Counted from the stretch's first letter, positions 8,720-17,844 are shown. The stretch: 64,000 nucleotides of DNA from Gloeomargarita sp. SRBZ-1_bins_9 (GCA_039794565.1 JAUQVX010000002.1:290194-354193), one strand, 5' to 3'. The notes: generated by a model not told the origin, from the letters alone. Translations and numbers: made by a program.

Positions 8720-9730
8720 CTACACAAACCCCTGTTCCGGCATCGAGGTTTGCTGACAGGTGGGCGTCTCCGCCAAACCGTAATTGTAGAGAAACGTGCG
8801 CAAGCGGTCATAGCGGCTCCCCCACACCTGAACCGGCGGCGCCTGCGGTTGGAGCTGTACCGGAACCGGCTCGAGCCAATCTGCTAAATCCACCCGCTGT
8901 AGATGTTGATAGGTCATTTCCCCTACCAGCACGTCGTAGCCCGCCGTTTTGGTCGCCGCTTCCAGGGCAAAGGCAGCGCTGACCGTCTGGCCGAGGGCCA
9001 CATACTCCGTTTGCTGGGGCGATCCACCGGGCGCTACCAGAGCATAACCCGTATTGACCCCCGTCCCCAATTGCAGGGGAAACGGTAGCAAGTACTGCAA
9101 ATGCAAGTTACTGGTCCCGCGGTAGAGACTCCAGAAGGCCCGCAGGATGCGCAACCAATCGGCAGCTGCTGGTTCCTTGGGGGAGTGGAACCAAGCTACC
9201 ATCACCCCCCTTTCCGTGTACTGGCTGACTTGGGCGCCATAGCGCTGGGTGATTTCCCCCACCTGCCGGAACCAGGTCCCCATCACCTGGGCCACCTGTT
9301 GGTCGGGTGCCTGTTTCTCCAGCATAGCCCCGTTCCGCAGATGCAGGACCACCGCCGTCATCAAACAGCGGGTTTTGATAGCCGACGTGGTGGGGGCATC
9401 ACCGCCAGCCAGTCCGCCAGAGGCCAAGAGCAACTGCATCCGCACCTGGCCAAAGACCATTTCGTCCCGCTCCCGTAGCCGCACCGGCAGAGTCACCCGC
9501 CGCCCGTTGACAAACGTACCATTGCGACTGCCCAGGTCCACGACATAGAACGCCTCGTTGTTCCGCCGTTGGATCAGGGCATGCAGGCGGGATACCCAAG
9601 GACTGTCGAGGATAATGGCCGCCTGATTGCTCCGCCCCACCAGCCAGGTGCCGTTGCCAATCAGGACATAGCGTTCTTCCGGTTGCCCCGACGACCCCAA
9701 CCGCACCAGGTAAGCCGTTGCTGGTAACAC
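8720..9730 (-). CDS. FHA domain fused to a degenerate class III nucleotide cyclase domain
   Basis: A 336-aa protein. The N-terminal FHA domain (residues about 8-100) has GRS (32-34), SRLH (47-50) and SRNGTFVN (68-75), all needed for phosphothreonine binding. The C-terminal domain (about 125-300) matches the class III adenylate/guanylate cyclase fold (LGTGVNTGYALV, EYVALGQTVSAAFALEA). Both metal-binding aspartates appear to be lost: the usual FSDIVGF is VLHLRNG and the usual GDAVMA is ERGVMVA. It is therefore probably not a cyclase but a signalling scaffold or sensor. It lies between the kinase gene and a secreted-protein gene on the same strand. The same FHA-cyclase architecture occurs in active form as Cya1 of Synechocystis. 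Confidence 0.8.
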   Translation of the reverse strand: MLPATAYLVRLGSSGQPEERYVLIGNGTWLVGRSNQAAIILDSPWVSRLHALIQRRNNEAFYVVDLGSRNGTFVNGRRVTLPVRLRERDEMVFGQVRMQLLLASGGLAGGDAPTTSAIKTRCLMTAVVLHLRNGAMLEKQAPDQQVAQVMGTWFRQVGEITQRYGAQVSQYTERGVMVAWFHSPKEPAAADWLRILRAFWSLYRGTSNLHLQYLLPFPLQLGTGVNTGYALVAPGGSPQQTEYVALGQTVSAAFALEAATKTAGYDVLVGEMTYQHLQRVDLADWLEPVPVQLQPQAPPVQVWGSRYDRLRTFLYNYGLAETPTCQQTSMPEQGFV

Positions 9731-9759
9731 CTAACCCCCAGGGAAACGCTAGCTCTATC

Positions 9760-10872
9760 TTAGTCCCGGTGATACTTGACCAACACATAGGCCGTGGCGT
9801 ACTCCGGCAGGCGGCGGTTGTAGGCCCAAAATTCCTGGCGACTGGCAAAAATCCCGGCCAAATAGTCCAACTGGGCCAAATTGGCAGAAAACGCTCCCCC
9901 CGTGTCGGCGATCACCCCCAGCAACCACTGGCCCGGCCCCCGTTCCAACAGCACCACCCGGCCCAGCCCCACATTCCACACATCCCCGGCCAAGGTTACC
10001 CCCGGTTGAATTTCGATCTTGTTCTCGATGGTTTGGCCGTAGCCGCGCATGGCCGTCACCTCCTGGAAATACCAATAGCGCTGCTGCTTCTCAGGGGAAA
10101 CACCGGGGACAAAAGGAAGGCCATTGTGGCGGTCCACGTTGAAATAGGCCGTTGTGCCGTCGGGAAACTCCACCAGGATGGTTCCCTGGAGCAAGGCTTC
10201 CTCCAGCCCCGCCCGCGTCAGATACACCAGGGGCGTCACCTTGTGGGCATCGGGACGACCCGGGGCCAAAGCACCCGCCAGGACCTCCTGTTTGGTGTAC
10301 TGCTGATGGAAGTCATCCGTGCGCCACTCCGGGCGAATCTGGTACAGGGCGTAGCGATAATCCCCCTCCGGTTGCCGGCGACCCCGATGGCGAAACACCC
10401 CATACTTGGTCAACCGCAATTGCGACCCCAACCCCTCCGCTGGACGATAGGCCCGCCAATGCCAGGCTCGGAAATGCCGACGCAAAAAATCGGGATTTTG
10501 TAAACGCAGGGGTCGCGCCTGGGTGAGGTCCTCCAGCAGCACATCAATTAAAAAATTCAGGGTTTGCGTCACCTCCTCGACTTGCACCCCCAAGGCCCCC
10601 AACAGACCCGGCCGTTGGACAACTGTATCCTGCGCCCCGTATTTCCGGAAATAGCGGCGGGTGTTGATCAACACGATCAGCAGGGCATGGGGGTCAAAAC
10701 TCACCGTTCCCTTCGGCAGGGGTCGCTCCTGAAAGACCTGGTGCGGTTGTACGGGATAACGGGCCTGCCCAAACTCATCCACCACCATATACAGACCGGT
10801 CGCCGCCCCCGGTTGATGCACCATCAACGTCAGCGCCAGCGCCGTCCATCCTCCCCACCCACAACGCCCCAT
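9760..10872 (-). CDS. Secreted protein with 3D/MltA-like C-terminal domain
   Basis: A 370-aa protein. Residues about 8-24 are a signal-like hydrophobic stretch ending near PGAATG. The C-terminal third has VEFPDGTTAYFNVD, then a segment GVTLAGDVWNVGLGRVVLL, then VIADTGGAFSANLAQLDYLAG. The DTGGA signature with a second Asp shortly after recalls the 3D domain shared by MltA lytic transglycosylases and related wall enzymes. That fold call is mine, made by eye. The middle (FLRRHFRAWHWR...GDYRYALYQ) is unassigned. Placement after the kinase and FHA genes suggests a cell-wall process under phospho-control, which is inference. Confidence 0.6.
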   Translation of the reverse strand: MGRCGWGGWTALALTLMVHQPGAATGLYMVVDEFGQARYPVQPHQVFQERPLPKGTVSFDPHALLIVLINTRRYFRKYGAQDTVVQRPGLLGALGVQVEEVTQTLNFLIDVLLEDLTQARPLRLQNPDFLRRHFRAWHWRAYRPAEGLGSQLRLTKYGVFRHRGRRQPEGDYRYALYQIRPEWRTDDFHQQYTKQEVLAGALAPGRPDAHKVTPLVYLTRAGLEEALLQGTILVEFPDGTTAYFNVDRHNGLPFVPGVSPEKQQRYWYFQEVTAMRGYGQTIENKIEIQPGVTLAGDVWNVGLGRVVLLERGPGQWLLGVIADTGGAFSANLAQLDYLAGIFASRQEFWAYNRRLPEYATAYVLVKYHRD

Positions 10873-10980
10873 GCGTTTGACCGACCCCCTGCCCTAGAAT
10901 CGAAATGGATTTTATTGTACGCCATCCCCACGAATCATAGACATTTGGGGTTGCGCCTGCTAAACTGCCAGCACTGGGCT

Positions 10981-11403
10981 ATGTCAGAAACGATGGCGTC
11001 TCCTCCGCTCCCCACCATCCCGCGAGCCGTGGCCGAGGTGGTGCCGCTGCTGGTGCGTTACCGCTACGAAGCCGACGAGGCGCAAGCCACAGCGCGGGTG
11101 CAGGCCTGGGCCAAAACCTATCCAGTCGAATGGCTCCGACCGGCGGTGGTGGAAACCCTCTACCAGGCCCGTTACAAAAGCATTTCCGTCGAGCAGGTGT
11201 TGAACCTCTGGCAGCGGCAGGGACGACCCCATCTCCACTACTCCGGTGATTTTGAACGACTGGTCAGTCGCCCGAGTCCCCCTTCCCCCTACCCATCTCC
11301 GCCGCGTCTGGGACAACGTCCCTGGCTTCCCCCGGCGGTCACTGAACCCCAATATCAAAAGCTGCGGACCCTGGCGACAGCCCAACCCCTGTTGGAATCC
11401 TGA
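10981..11403 (+). CDS. Conserved cyanobacterial protein of unknown function
   Basis: A 140-aa cytoplasmic protein starting MSETMASPPLP at ATG 10981. The part with family character is residues 20-95: a helical stretch (VPLLVRYRYEADEAQATARV) and ARYKSISVEQVLNLWQRQG followed by SGDFERLV. The C-terminal third is Pro/Ser-rich and low in complexity. I know similar proteins only as cyanobacterial hypotheticals. The stop TGA overlaps the ATG of the following HAD gene by 1 nt (TGATG), so the two are probably translationally coupled. No catalytic motif is visible. Confidence 0.7.
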   Translation: MSETMASPPLPTIPRAVAEVVPLLVRYRYEADEAQATARVQAWAKTYPVEWLRPAVVETLYQARYKSISVEQVLNLWQRQGRPHLHYSGDFERLVSRPSPPSPYPSPPRLGQRPWLPPAVTEPQYQKLRTLATAQPLLES

Positions 11404-12101
11404 TGGAACGACCGGGCGCGATTTTTCTGGATGCGGTGGGGACCCTATTCGGCGTGCGGGGGTCGGTGGGCCAGGTTTACAGCGCCTGCGCCGCCCAAAT
11501 TGGTGTACAGGTGTCCCCAGAACGACTCCAGCGGGCCTTTGTGCAGGTGTTTACCCAGGCTCCCCCCCTGGCCTTCCCCACCCTACCGGCGACGGCCATT
11601 CCCCAGGCAGAGTATGACTACTGGTACCGGATTACGGAGCAGACCTTTGCCTTAGCGGGGGGCTTGGCGCAAATTCCCGACTTTGCCGCCTTTTTTCCCC
11701 GGGTGTACGCCACCTTTGCCACCGCCGACCCCTGGGAGCTCTACCCCGATGTTGTGCCGGCGTTGCAGGCTTGGCAGGCCCAGGGTATTCCGGTGGGAGT
11801 GATCTCTAACTTTGATAGCCGCCTGTACCGGGTGTTAGAGGCCTTGGGTTTGGCATCTTGGGTGCAAACGGTGACCATCTCCAGCCAGGTGGGGGCAGCC
11901 AAGCCGGCGGCACAGATTTTCCAAGCTGCCTGGCAGGCCCAGGGTCAACCGCAACCTCCCCTATGGCATATCGGCGACAGTTGGGAGGCAGACGTACTTG
12001 GAGCCCGCTCGGTGGGCTGGCGGGGGATTCATCTTTGCCGCCAGGGTCCCTCCCCCGGGGCGGATGCCATACGGTGCTTGACGGATTTAATCGAGCAGTA
12101 G
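11403..12101 (+). CDS. HAD-superfamily hydrolase (REG-2-like, subfamily IA)
   Basis: A 232-aa HAD phosphatase-like protein. Motif I is FLDAVGTLF, with the nucleophile Asp present but the usual second Asp of DxD replaced by Val, as is typical of the REG-2-like group. Motif II is GVISNFDSR, the motif III Lys lies in VGAAKPAAQIF, and motif IV is HIGDSWEADVLGA. A helical cap lies between residues about 20 and 100. Substrate unknown; the family hydrolyses small phosphorylated metabolites. Start overlaps the previous stop by 1 nt. It ends 24 nt before the convergent methyltransferase gene. Confidence 0.85.
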   Translation: MERPGAIFLDAVGTLFGVRGSVGQVYSACAAQIGVQVSPERLQRAFVQVFTQAPPLAFPTLPATAIPQAEYDYWYRITEQTFALAGGLAQIPDFAAFFPRVYATFATADPWELYPDVVPALQAWQAQGIPVGVISNFDSRLYRVLEALGLASWVQTVTISSQVGAAKPAAQIFQAAWQAQGQPQPPLWHIGDSWEADVLGARSVGWRGIHLCRQGPSPGADAIRCLTDLIEQ

Positions 12102-12124
12102 GCCACAACCCCCAGCGGGACGCC

Positions 12125-13129
12125 TCAGCTTGCCGACATTTCTACCGAGAGGTTAGTCTGGGAGGTGAGCCGGTCCCCAACCGGTCGGGCCGCCCGCACC
12201 GCCTTGAACATGCCAAACCGGCACAGCCCGGCCCCAAACGCCCAGCGCATCAGCAAAAACGTCGGCACTTCCCGCAGGGATTTCACCAGCCCCACCAGGC
12301 CAAAGCGCAGGATGCCCTCCGGTCGCGCTACCCCCTGCCAAACGCTATCCAGCCAAGATGGCAAGGTCGCCCGCGTCCAATCCGCCGTAACCACTTCCCC
12401 GGCCACCAGCCCCGTCGCCGTCAGCGCCTCCGCGAAACCCTCGATGCTGGCAAAGGCCGGATGGGACCATTGGTCCAGCAACTGCCGCATCACCCATCGC
12501 TCCAGGAAATTCAGGGGTTTTTGCCGGTCATCCCGCTGGTTCCAGTCCGCCACCACCAAAATGCCCCCCGGTTTCAACACCCGCATCAGTTCGTTGGCGA
12601 AGCGTTGCTTATCCGGGATGTGCGGCCCCGCTTCGATACACCAAACCACATCAAAACTTTCATCGGCAAAAGGCAAAGCCAGCGCATCCGCCACCAAAAA
12701 CTGCACCGGCAAATCCGGAGGCGTCAGTTCCTGCGCCCGGCGCACCTGCTGGGGACTCAGGGTGATGCCGGTGACCACAAAACCATAATCCCGCGCCAGG
12801 ATACGACTGCTGCCCCCGATACCACAGCCCACATCCAGCACCGTCGTCCCCGGAGGCAACCGGTCTAACCCCGCCCAGCGCACCATCTCGTGCACAAAAT
12901 CCACCTTAGCCTGGCGGAAATCCTTGCGCCGGGGCGGGTCGCCGTAGTGTCCCAGGTGAATGTGCTCGCCCCAGTAAAACTCCAAAATACCGTCCCGCGT
13001 CCAGTTGTCGTAGGATTGGGCCACCGACGCTGGTGATTTATACTTGCGGGGAAAGAGCAAATATAAAACCAGACCAATGATTAAAAGGGCAATCAGAATG
13101 CTGATGCTCAGCAGAAAAAACCGGAACAT
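12125..13129 (-). CDS. MPBQ/MSBQ-type quinol methyltransferase
   Basis: A 334-aa SAM-dependent methyltransferase with an N-terminal membrane anchor (residues about 3-26, FFLLSISILIALLIIGLVLYLL). The catalytic domain has YDNWTRDGILEFYWGEHIHLGHYG, motif I VLDVGCGIGGSS, and LPFADESFDVVWCIE. This combination is the signature of the cyanobacterial 2-methyl-6-phytyl/solanesyl-benzoquinol methyltransferase (Synechocystis Sll0418-like), which methylates precursors of tocopherol and plastoquinone at the membrane. A gamma-tocopherol methyltransferase is the main alternative because the two families are close. It is divergent from the glycosyltransferase gene, 71 nt away. Confidence 0.8.
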   Translation of the reverse strand: MFRFFLLSISILIALLIIGLVLYLLFPRKYKSPASVAQSYDNWTRDGILEFYWGEHIHLGHYGDPPRRKDFRQAKVDFVHEMVRWAGLDRLPPGTTVLDVGCGIGGSSRILARDYGFVVTGITLSPQQVRRAQELTPPDLPVQFLVADALALPFADESFDVVWCIEAGPHIPDKQRFANELMRVLKPGGILVVADWNQRDDRQKPLNFLERWVMRQLLDQWSHPAFASIEGFAEALTATGLVAGEVVTADWTRATLPSWLDSVWQGVARPEGILRFGLVGLVKSLREVPTFLLMRWAFGAGLCRFGMFKAVRAARPVGDRLTSQTNLSVEMSAS

Positions 13130-13200
13130 AGAGCCAGACGGGATGCAAAGCCTTAGTTAGTGTAGCATTCTGGGGAAATTAACGGCGGGGATCATCCTCA

Positions 13201-14283
13201 ATGGCCAAACCGGGGCATCTATACGTTGTTATTACAGATCACGGGTTAGGGCATGTGACACGCACCCTGGCTATCCTGGCGGAGCTGCGGCGCCATCGGC
13301 CAGACCTCCACCTCACCCTAGTGACAACCGTCCCCCAGACGGATTTGGCCGCTTACCTGCCCTTGCCCTTTACCCATCGTCCCGTGGCCTTGGATGTGGG
13401 GGTGATCCAAACCGACAGCCTGAGCCAGGATATAGCGGCGACCCAGCGGGCGTTAATCGCGCTCCAGACCCGGGCCGTGGACCTGGTTGCCCAGGAGGTG
13501 GCCCACATCCAGCGTACCGGCGTTGATCTCATCTTTGCCGACATTCCGGCCCTGGCGGGGGTGATTGCCCACCAAGCTGGGGTTCCCTGTGTCATGTCGG
13601 GCAATTTCGGCTGGGATTTTATTTACCGGCAGTGGGGGGGCGAGTTTGTGGCCCTGGCGGAGCAGTATGCCCAGGGGTATCGCTACTGTGACCATCTGTT
13701 CCGGGTGCCCTTTTGCGAGGCGATGGCCAGTTTTCCCCGCCTGACGGATGTGGGGTTGACTGGCCAATGGCCCCGCTTTGCCCCCGAGGTGGTGCGGGAA
13801 ACCCTAGACATCCCTACGCCGCCGGAGCGCACGGTGTTATTGGCCTTCGGGGGATTCGGGTTGCGGCACGTTCCCTATGAGGCCCTCAGCCGTTTTGCCG
13901 ACTGGTGTTTCCTGACGTTTGACCCCCAGGCGCCCCCCCTGCCCAATCTGCGGCCTTGCCACCAGACCCCCTACCGGCCCGTGGATGTGATGCCCCTGTG
14001 TGGCCAGGTGGTTACCAAGCCGGGCTACAGCACCTACTCCGAAGCCTACCGCCTGGGGTTGCCCATTTATTCCTTGGAGCGCCAAGGGTTTGCCGAAGCC
14101 GATCTGCTGTTGCAGGGTCTCCAGAAGTACTGCCACCATCGGATTATTTCCCTGGCGGATTTCCACGCCCATCCCTGGGAATTCCTAACCCTTGATCCCT
14201 GTCCGCCCCAAACCGACGACCGGCTGGCCACCGACGGCAACCAAACCATCGCCCAGGCGCTACTGCAGTACCTGAACGGTTGA
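13201..14283 (+). CDS. GT-B glycosyltransferase-like protein
   Basis: A 360-aa protein of the GT-B fold. The N-terminal part has VVITDHGLGHVTRTLAILA, the glycine-histidine loop that opens GT1/MurG-like nucleotide-sugar transferases. The C-terminal domain has a glycine-rich turn (VLLAFGGFGLRH) and a donor-side motif VVTKPGYSTYSEAYRLGLP. The same arrangement is found in the N-terminal half of L-arabinokinase-like proteins, so a kinase-independent sugar-binding role is possible. No membrane helix is visible. Acceptor and donor are unknown. Confidence 0.7.
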   Translation: MAKPGHLYVVITDHGLGHVTRTLAILAELRRHRPDLHLTLVTTVPQTDLAAYLPLPFTHRPVALDVGVIQTDSLSQDIAATQRALIALQTRAVDLVAQEVAHIQRTGVDLIFADIPALAGVIAHQAGVPCVMSGNFGWDFIYRQWGGEFVALAEQYAQGYRYCDHLFRVPFCEAMASFPRLTDVGLTGQWPRFAPEVVRETLDIPTPPERTVLLAFGGFGLRHVPYEALSRFADWCFLTFDPQAPPLPNLRPCHQTPYRPVDVMPLCGQVVTKPGYSTYSEAYRLGLPIYSLERQGFAEADLLLQGLQKYCHHRIISLADFHAHPWEFLTLDPCPPQTDDRLATDGNQTIAQALLQYLNG

Positions 14284-14375
14284 AACGGGTGCGACTCGGT
14301 GGTCCGACGGAAATCAGAACCTGCTATTTACAATCTTTAATATCGGCAAAAACCAAGGCGGCAGTCACCCCGGTC

Positions 14376-15659
14376 ATGGCAGTCAGGGGTTGGTTGGAAA
14401 AACAGGGCAGGGAGGTTACCCGCTGGCTGGGGGTGGGAGCGGCAGTGGTGGCCCTGGCGGCCATGGGGTTCTGGTTCTACGGCCGGCGTCGTCCCCAGAT
14501 GCTCGACCTGGATGCCCTGACCGTTCCGGTTACCCGCCGCGATCTCATGGTGCGCATCCCCGCCAGCGGCCGTATCGAACCCCGGCAGCGGGTCAATCTC
14601 AGTCCCAAAACGCCGGGGCAACTGGTGGCGTTGTATGTGCAACAGGGGGACCGGGTGGCCGCCGGACAAGTCATCGCCCGGATGGATGACGCCGAATTAC
14701 AAGCCCGTAGACAACAGGCCCTGGCTAATTTGGCCCAAGCCCAAGCCCGCTTAGCCGAGTTAAAGCGGGGCAATCGTCCCGAAGAAATCGCCCAGGCCCA
14801 AGCCCAGGTGCAAGCCGCCCAAGCCCGTTACGAACTGGCCCGCCAGCGCCGCCAACGCAACGAAGACCTGTTTCGCCAGGGGGCCATTGCCCTCGATACC
14901 CTGGAAGCTGCCCGCGCCGAAGAAAGCACTGCCCTAGCCACTCTCCAGGAAGCCCAGCGCCGGTGGGAACTGTTCCAAGCCGGCAACCGACCCGAGGTGA
15001 TTGCCCAAGCCCAGGCCCAGGTAGCCGCCGCCCAGGCCCAACTGCGCACGATCGAAGTCCAAATTGCCGACACCCTCATCCGCGCCCCCTTTGCCGGCAT
15101 CATCACCCAGCGCTACGCCTCGGTGGGGTCCTTCGTCACCCCCAGTAGCTTTGCCTCCAGCACCGCCTCCGCCACCTCCAGTTCCATCGTCGCCCTGGCC
15201 AGTGACCTGGAAATGGTCGCCCGGGTAGCCGAAACCGACATCAGCCGCATCCAACCTGGCCAGCAGGTGGACATCACCGCCGATGCCTATCCCGGCGAAA
15301 GCTTCCGTGGTCAGGTGGCCCTCATTGCCCCCGAAGCCATCGTGGAACAAAACGTAACCTTTTTTGAAGTGCGGGTACGCCTGCTGACGGGTCAGGAGCG
15401 GTTGCGGGCCGGGATGAATGTGGATGCGGTTTTCCTCGGCGAACGCCTGCCCCAGGCCCTGACCATCCCCACGGTGGCTGTGGTAACGGAGCGAGGGCAA
15501 ACCGGCGTTTTGGTCCCCGATGCCCAGGGTCAACCCCGTTTTCAACCCGTGGTCCTGGGGGTCACCCTCAACGAATACACCCAAGTCCTCCAGGGTCTGC
15601 AACCCGGCGATCGGGTCTTTGTGGACCTACCCAGAGGCACCCTCCCAAACCGTTCCTAA
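14376..15659 (+). CDS. HlyD/MacA-type membrane-fusion (efflux adaptor) protein, orphan
   Basis: A 427-aa periplasmic adaptor. One transmembrane helix (residues about 18-36, GVGAAVVALAAMGFWFYG) is followed by a barrel-sandwich hybrid half (SGRIEPRQRVNLSPKTPGQL), a long coiled-coil hairpin, the second half (IRAPFAGIITQRYASVGSFV), and beta-barrel domains. The hairpin contains an internal duplication: GNRPEEIAQAQAQVQAAQA near residue 130 and GNRPEVIAQAQAQVAAAQA near 210. I start at ATG 14376; an in-frame extension back to 14280 overlaps the previous gene and is not adaptor-like. Such proteins work with an ABC ATPase/permease or RND pump, but none is adjacent. Confidence 0.85.
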   Translation: MAVRGWLEKQGREVTRWLGVGAAVVALAAMGFWFYGRRRPQMLDLDALTVPVTRRDLMVRIPASGRIEPRQRVNLSPKTPGQLVALYVQQGDRVAAGQVIARMDDAELQARRQQALANLAQAQARLAELKRGNRPEEIAQAQAQVQAAQARYELARQRRQRNEDLFRQGAIALDTLEAARAEESTALATLQEAQRRWELFQAGNRPEVIAQAQAQVAAAQAQLRTIEVQIADTLIRAPFAGIITQRYASVGSFVTPSSFASSTASATSSSIVALASDLEMVARVAETDISRIQPGQQVDITADAYPGESFRGQVALIAPEAIVEQNVTFFEVRVRLLTGQERLRAGMNVDAVFLGERLPQALTIPTVAVVTERGQTGVLVPDAQGQPRFQPVVLGVTLNEYTQVLQGLQPGDRVFVDLPRGTLPNRS

Positions 15660-15714
15660 AAAATTACGCCCCCCTTTACGCCCGCCGATTGCAGGAACCC
15701 TAACGACCGTTTCC

Positions 15715-16326
15715 CTAAGCCTTGCGGGAATAGAACTCCACCACCAGCAGTTCGTTGACCTGTAAAGCCACGCACTGGCGCTCCACCACCCCCGTCACCC
15801 GGCCCTCCAACCTGTTTTTATCGAACTCCAGATGGGTCGGCAGCGTGGCCAAGCCGGGGTACTCTGCGTAGGCCGCTACCAGCTTACGGGACGATTCCCG
15901 CGGGCGCACGGTAATGACATCGCCAGGTTTACATTCGTAACTGGGGGTGTAAACCGTCTGGCCATTGACCTGGATGTGCCCGTGGCTGACCAACTGCCGG
16001 GCTGCCGGAATCGTCGGCGCCATCCCCAACCGAAACACCGTATTATCCAGGCGCATCTCCAGTAGTTGCAACAGCGCCAAACCCGTTGACCCCTTCACCC
16101 GTCGCGCCTTGCGCACATACCGCAACAACTGCCGCTCGGAAACGCCGTAGTTGTAACGCAGCTTTTGTTTCTCCTCCAGCCGCTTGGCGTACTCCGACAA
16201 CTTGCGGGGCGCCTGGCCGTGTTGGCCCGGGGGATTTACCCGCTTGCGGGCCGTCTTGCGGGTCAAACCCGGCAACTCCCCCAACCGACGAATGATGCGC
16301 ACCCGTGGGCCACGATAACGAGACAT
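15715..16326 (-). CDS. rpsD: 30S ribosomal protein S4
   Basis: A 203-aa primary 16S rRNA-binding protein of the small subunit. Seen: [16 protein letters not shown] at the N-terminus, [21 protein letters not shown], and the S4 RNA-binding domain [20 protein letters not shown] to [17 protein letters not shown]. The length is normal. ATG 16326 is chosen over an in-frame upstream start because the family begins MSRYRGP. TATGAT (16354-16359 on this strand) is a possible -10. It is divergent from secE. Confidence 0.97.
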   Translation of the reverse strand: MSRYRGPRVRIIRRLGELPGLTRKTARKRVNPPGQHGQAPRKLSEYAKRLEEKQKLRYNYGVSERQLLRYVRKARRVKGSTGLALLQLLEMRLDNTVFRLGMAPTIPAARQLVSHGHIQVNGQTVYTPSYECKPGDVITVRPRESSRKLVAAYAEYPGLATLPTHLEFDKNRLEGRVTGVVERQCVALQVNELLVVEFYSRKA

Positions 16327-16405
16327 AGTCTGCAAAGAAGGCAACAGCCCTTTATCATATCACGGCTATCTCCCCGGGGGCAATGGGCGCAACGGGGTAG
16401 GATTG

Positions 16406-16414
16406 TGCTAAGAT
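16406..16414 (+). promoter_or_regulatory. Possible extended -10 promoter element for secE-nusG
   Basis: TG-C-TAAGAT (TG at 16406-16407, TAAGAT 16409-16414) has the extended -10 arrangement, 46 nt before the secE ATG. I see no good -35 hexamer at the usual distance, so this is tentative. Confidence 0.3.
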
Positions 16415-16460
16415 AAACAATGCTCTAAACTAAGCCGGGTCGTCCGGGCGAGGAAGCGGC

Positions 16461-16676
16461 ATGGAGAAAAAAGAAACGGTGGCACCGTCGGCCAAGGCCG
16501 GCCTGCTGACGTTTTTACAGGATGTGCGCGCTGAGTTGAAGAAAGTGATTTGGCCGACTCGGCAGCAGCTCATCAGCGAATCGTTGGCGGTTATCCTGAT
16601 GGTGGTCGCGGCGACGCTGATGATTTATCTGGTGGACAGTTTATTTGCGTGGTTAGCGCGGCGGGTGTTTCCATGA
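16461..16676 (+). CDS. secE: Preprotein translocase subunit SecE
   Basis: A 71-aa membrane subunit that clamps the SecY channel. The amphipathic segment FLQDVRAELKKVIWPTRQQL and one transmembrane helix (LAVILMVVAATLMIYLVDSL) are diagnostic, and the single-helix form is the usual bacterial/cyanobacterial type. It heads the ribosomal-protein/elongation-factor operon. Its stop overlaps the nusG ATG by 4 nt (ATGA), a sign of translational coupling. Confidence 0.97.
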   Translation: MEKKETVAPSAKAGLLTFLQDVRAELKKVIWPTRQQLISESLAVILMVVAATLMIYLVDSLFAWLARRVFP

Positions 16677-17299
16677 CCTATACAGCGGAACCAAGGGAGG
16701 GGGAAGAACGGGCGGGACGGCCCTGTTGGTATGTAGTGCAGGTGGCCTCCGGCTGTGAGCAAAAGGTCAAAAGCAGCCTGGAGCAGCGCAGCCGTACCCT
16801 GGACATGACGGACCGGATTTTGCAGGTGGCGATTCCCCAGGCACCGGTGGTGCGCATCCGTAAAGACGGCAGCCGCCAGAACACGGAGGAAAAGATCTAC
16901 CCAGGCTATGTGTATGTGCAGATGCTGGCGGTGCAAAACGACAAGGGCCAGTGGGAGATTGATGATGAGGCCTGGCAGGTGGTGCGCAGTACGCCCCATG
17001 TGATCAACTTCGTCGGGTCGCCCCAGGTGCGGGGGGGGCGGGTGCAGGTCAAGCCGGTGCCCCTGTCGGATGCGGAGGTGGATCGGGTCTTCCGGTCGGT
17101 GGCGGTTGAGGAACCCAAGGTGAAGGTGGACATGGCCCCCGGCGACCGGATTCTGGTGATTTCTGGGCCGTTTAAGGACTTCCGGGGTGAGGTCATCGAG
17201 GTCAGTCCTGAGCGCAGTAAACTCAAGGCGCTGTTGTCGATTTTTGGCCGGGAAACGCCGGTGGAGTTAGAGTTCACCCAGATTCAAAAAGAAAGCTAA
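16673..17299 (+). CDS. nusG: Transcription termination/antitermination factor NusG
   Basis: A 208-aa NusG. The NGN domain starts at WYVVQVASGCEQKVKSSLEQ and includes KIYPGYVYVQM and VINFVGSPQVRGG. The KOW domain at the C-terminus is VDMAPGDRILVISGPFKDFRG. It binds RNA polymerase to regulate pausing and to couple transcription with ribosomes or Rho. The start at ATG 16673 overlaps the secE stop; a longer in-frame reading exists upstream but lies inside secE. Confidence 0.97.
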   Translation: MTYTAEPREGEERAGRPCWYVVQVASGCEQKVKSSLEQRSRTLDMTDRILQVAIPQAPVVRIRKDGSRQNTEEKIYPGYVYVQMLAVQNDKGQWEIDDEAWQVVRSTPHVINFVGSPQVRGGRVQVKPVPLSDAEVDRVFRSVAVEEPKVKVDMAPGDRILVISGPFKDFRGEVIEVSPERSKLKALLSIFGRETPVELEFTQIQKES

Positions 17300-17331
17300 G
17301 GGTTTAATTGATGGTTTGAGGGAGACTGTTC

Positions 17332-17757
17332 ATGGCCAAAAAAGTGACTGCGGTGGTGAAATTGGCGTTACCGGCTGGGAAGGCAAACCCGGCGCCTCCG
17401 GTAGGTCCGGCCCTGGGGCAACATGGGGTCAATATCATGATGTTCTGTAAGGAGTACAACGCCAAAACCGCTGACAAGGTGGGGATGATCATCCCGGCGG
17501 AGATCACGATTTACGAAGACCGCAGCTTTACCTTTGTCCTGAAAACGCCCCCGGCATCGGTGTTACTGGCCAAGGCGGCGGGGATTGAGAAGGGTTCGGG
17601 CGACCCCAAGGGCAAAAAGGTGGGGAAAATTACTCGGGCGCAACTGCGGGAAATTGCCCAGACCAAACTGCCGGACCTGAACACGGATGACATCGAAGCG
17701 GCTATGCGCACGGTCGCCGGGACGGCCCGCCAGATGGGAATCACTATTGTGGATTGA
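17332..17757 (+). CDS. rplK: 50S ribosomal protein L11
   Basis: A 141-aa protein of the ribosomal GTPase centre. It starts [18 protein letters not shown] and contains [29 protein letters not shown] sequence, with the 23S rRNA-binding C-terminal domain ending [14 protein letters not shown]. Length and order (nusG-rplK-rplA) are canonical. GAGGGAG, a good ribosome binding site, lies just upstream. Confidence 0.98.
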   Translation: MAKKVTAVVKLALPAGKANPAPPVGPALGQHGVNIMMFCKEYNAKTADKVGMIIPAEITIYEDRSFTFVLKTPPASVLLAKAAGIEKGSGDPKGKKVGKITRAQLREIAQTKLPDLNTDDIEAAMRTVAGTARQMGITIVD

Positions 17758-17844
17758 CAAGGGGAAGGTTTTGGGGAGAAAATAAAAGACTGTGCTTATT
17801 GAGGGGGAGAGGGTGACTCGTACGTACCCCGAAGGTGACCAGCG

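Noticed and set aside
14332..14349. TTTACAATC-TTTAATATC before the membrane-fusion gene as a third HLR1 box
   Set aside because: Only the first half-site fits; spacing and the second half-site do not match the consensus.
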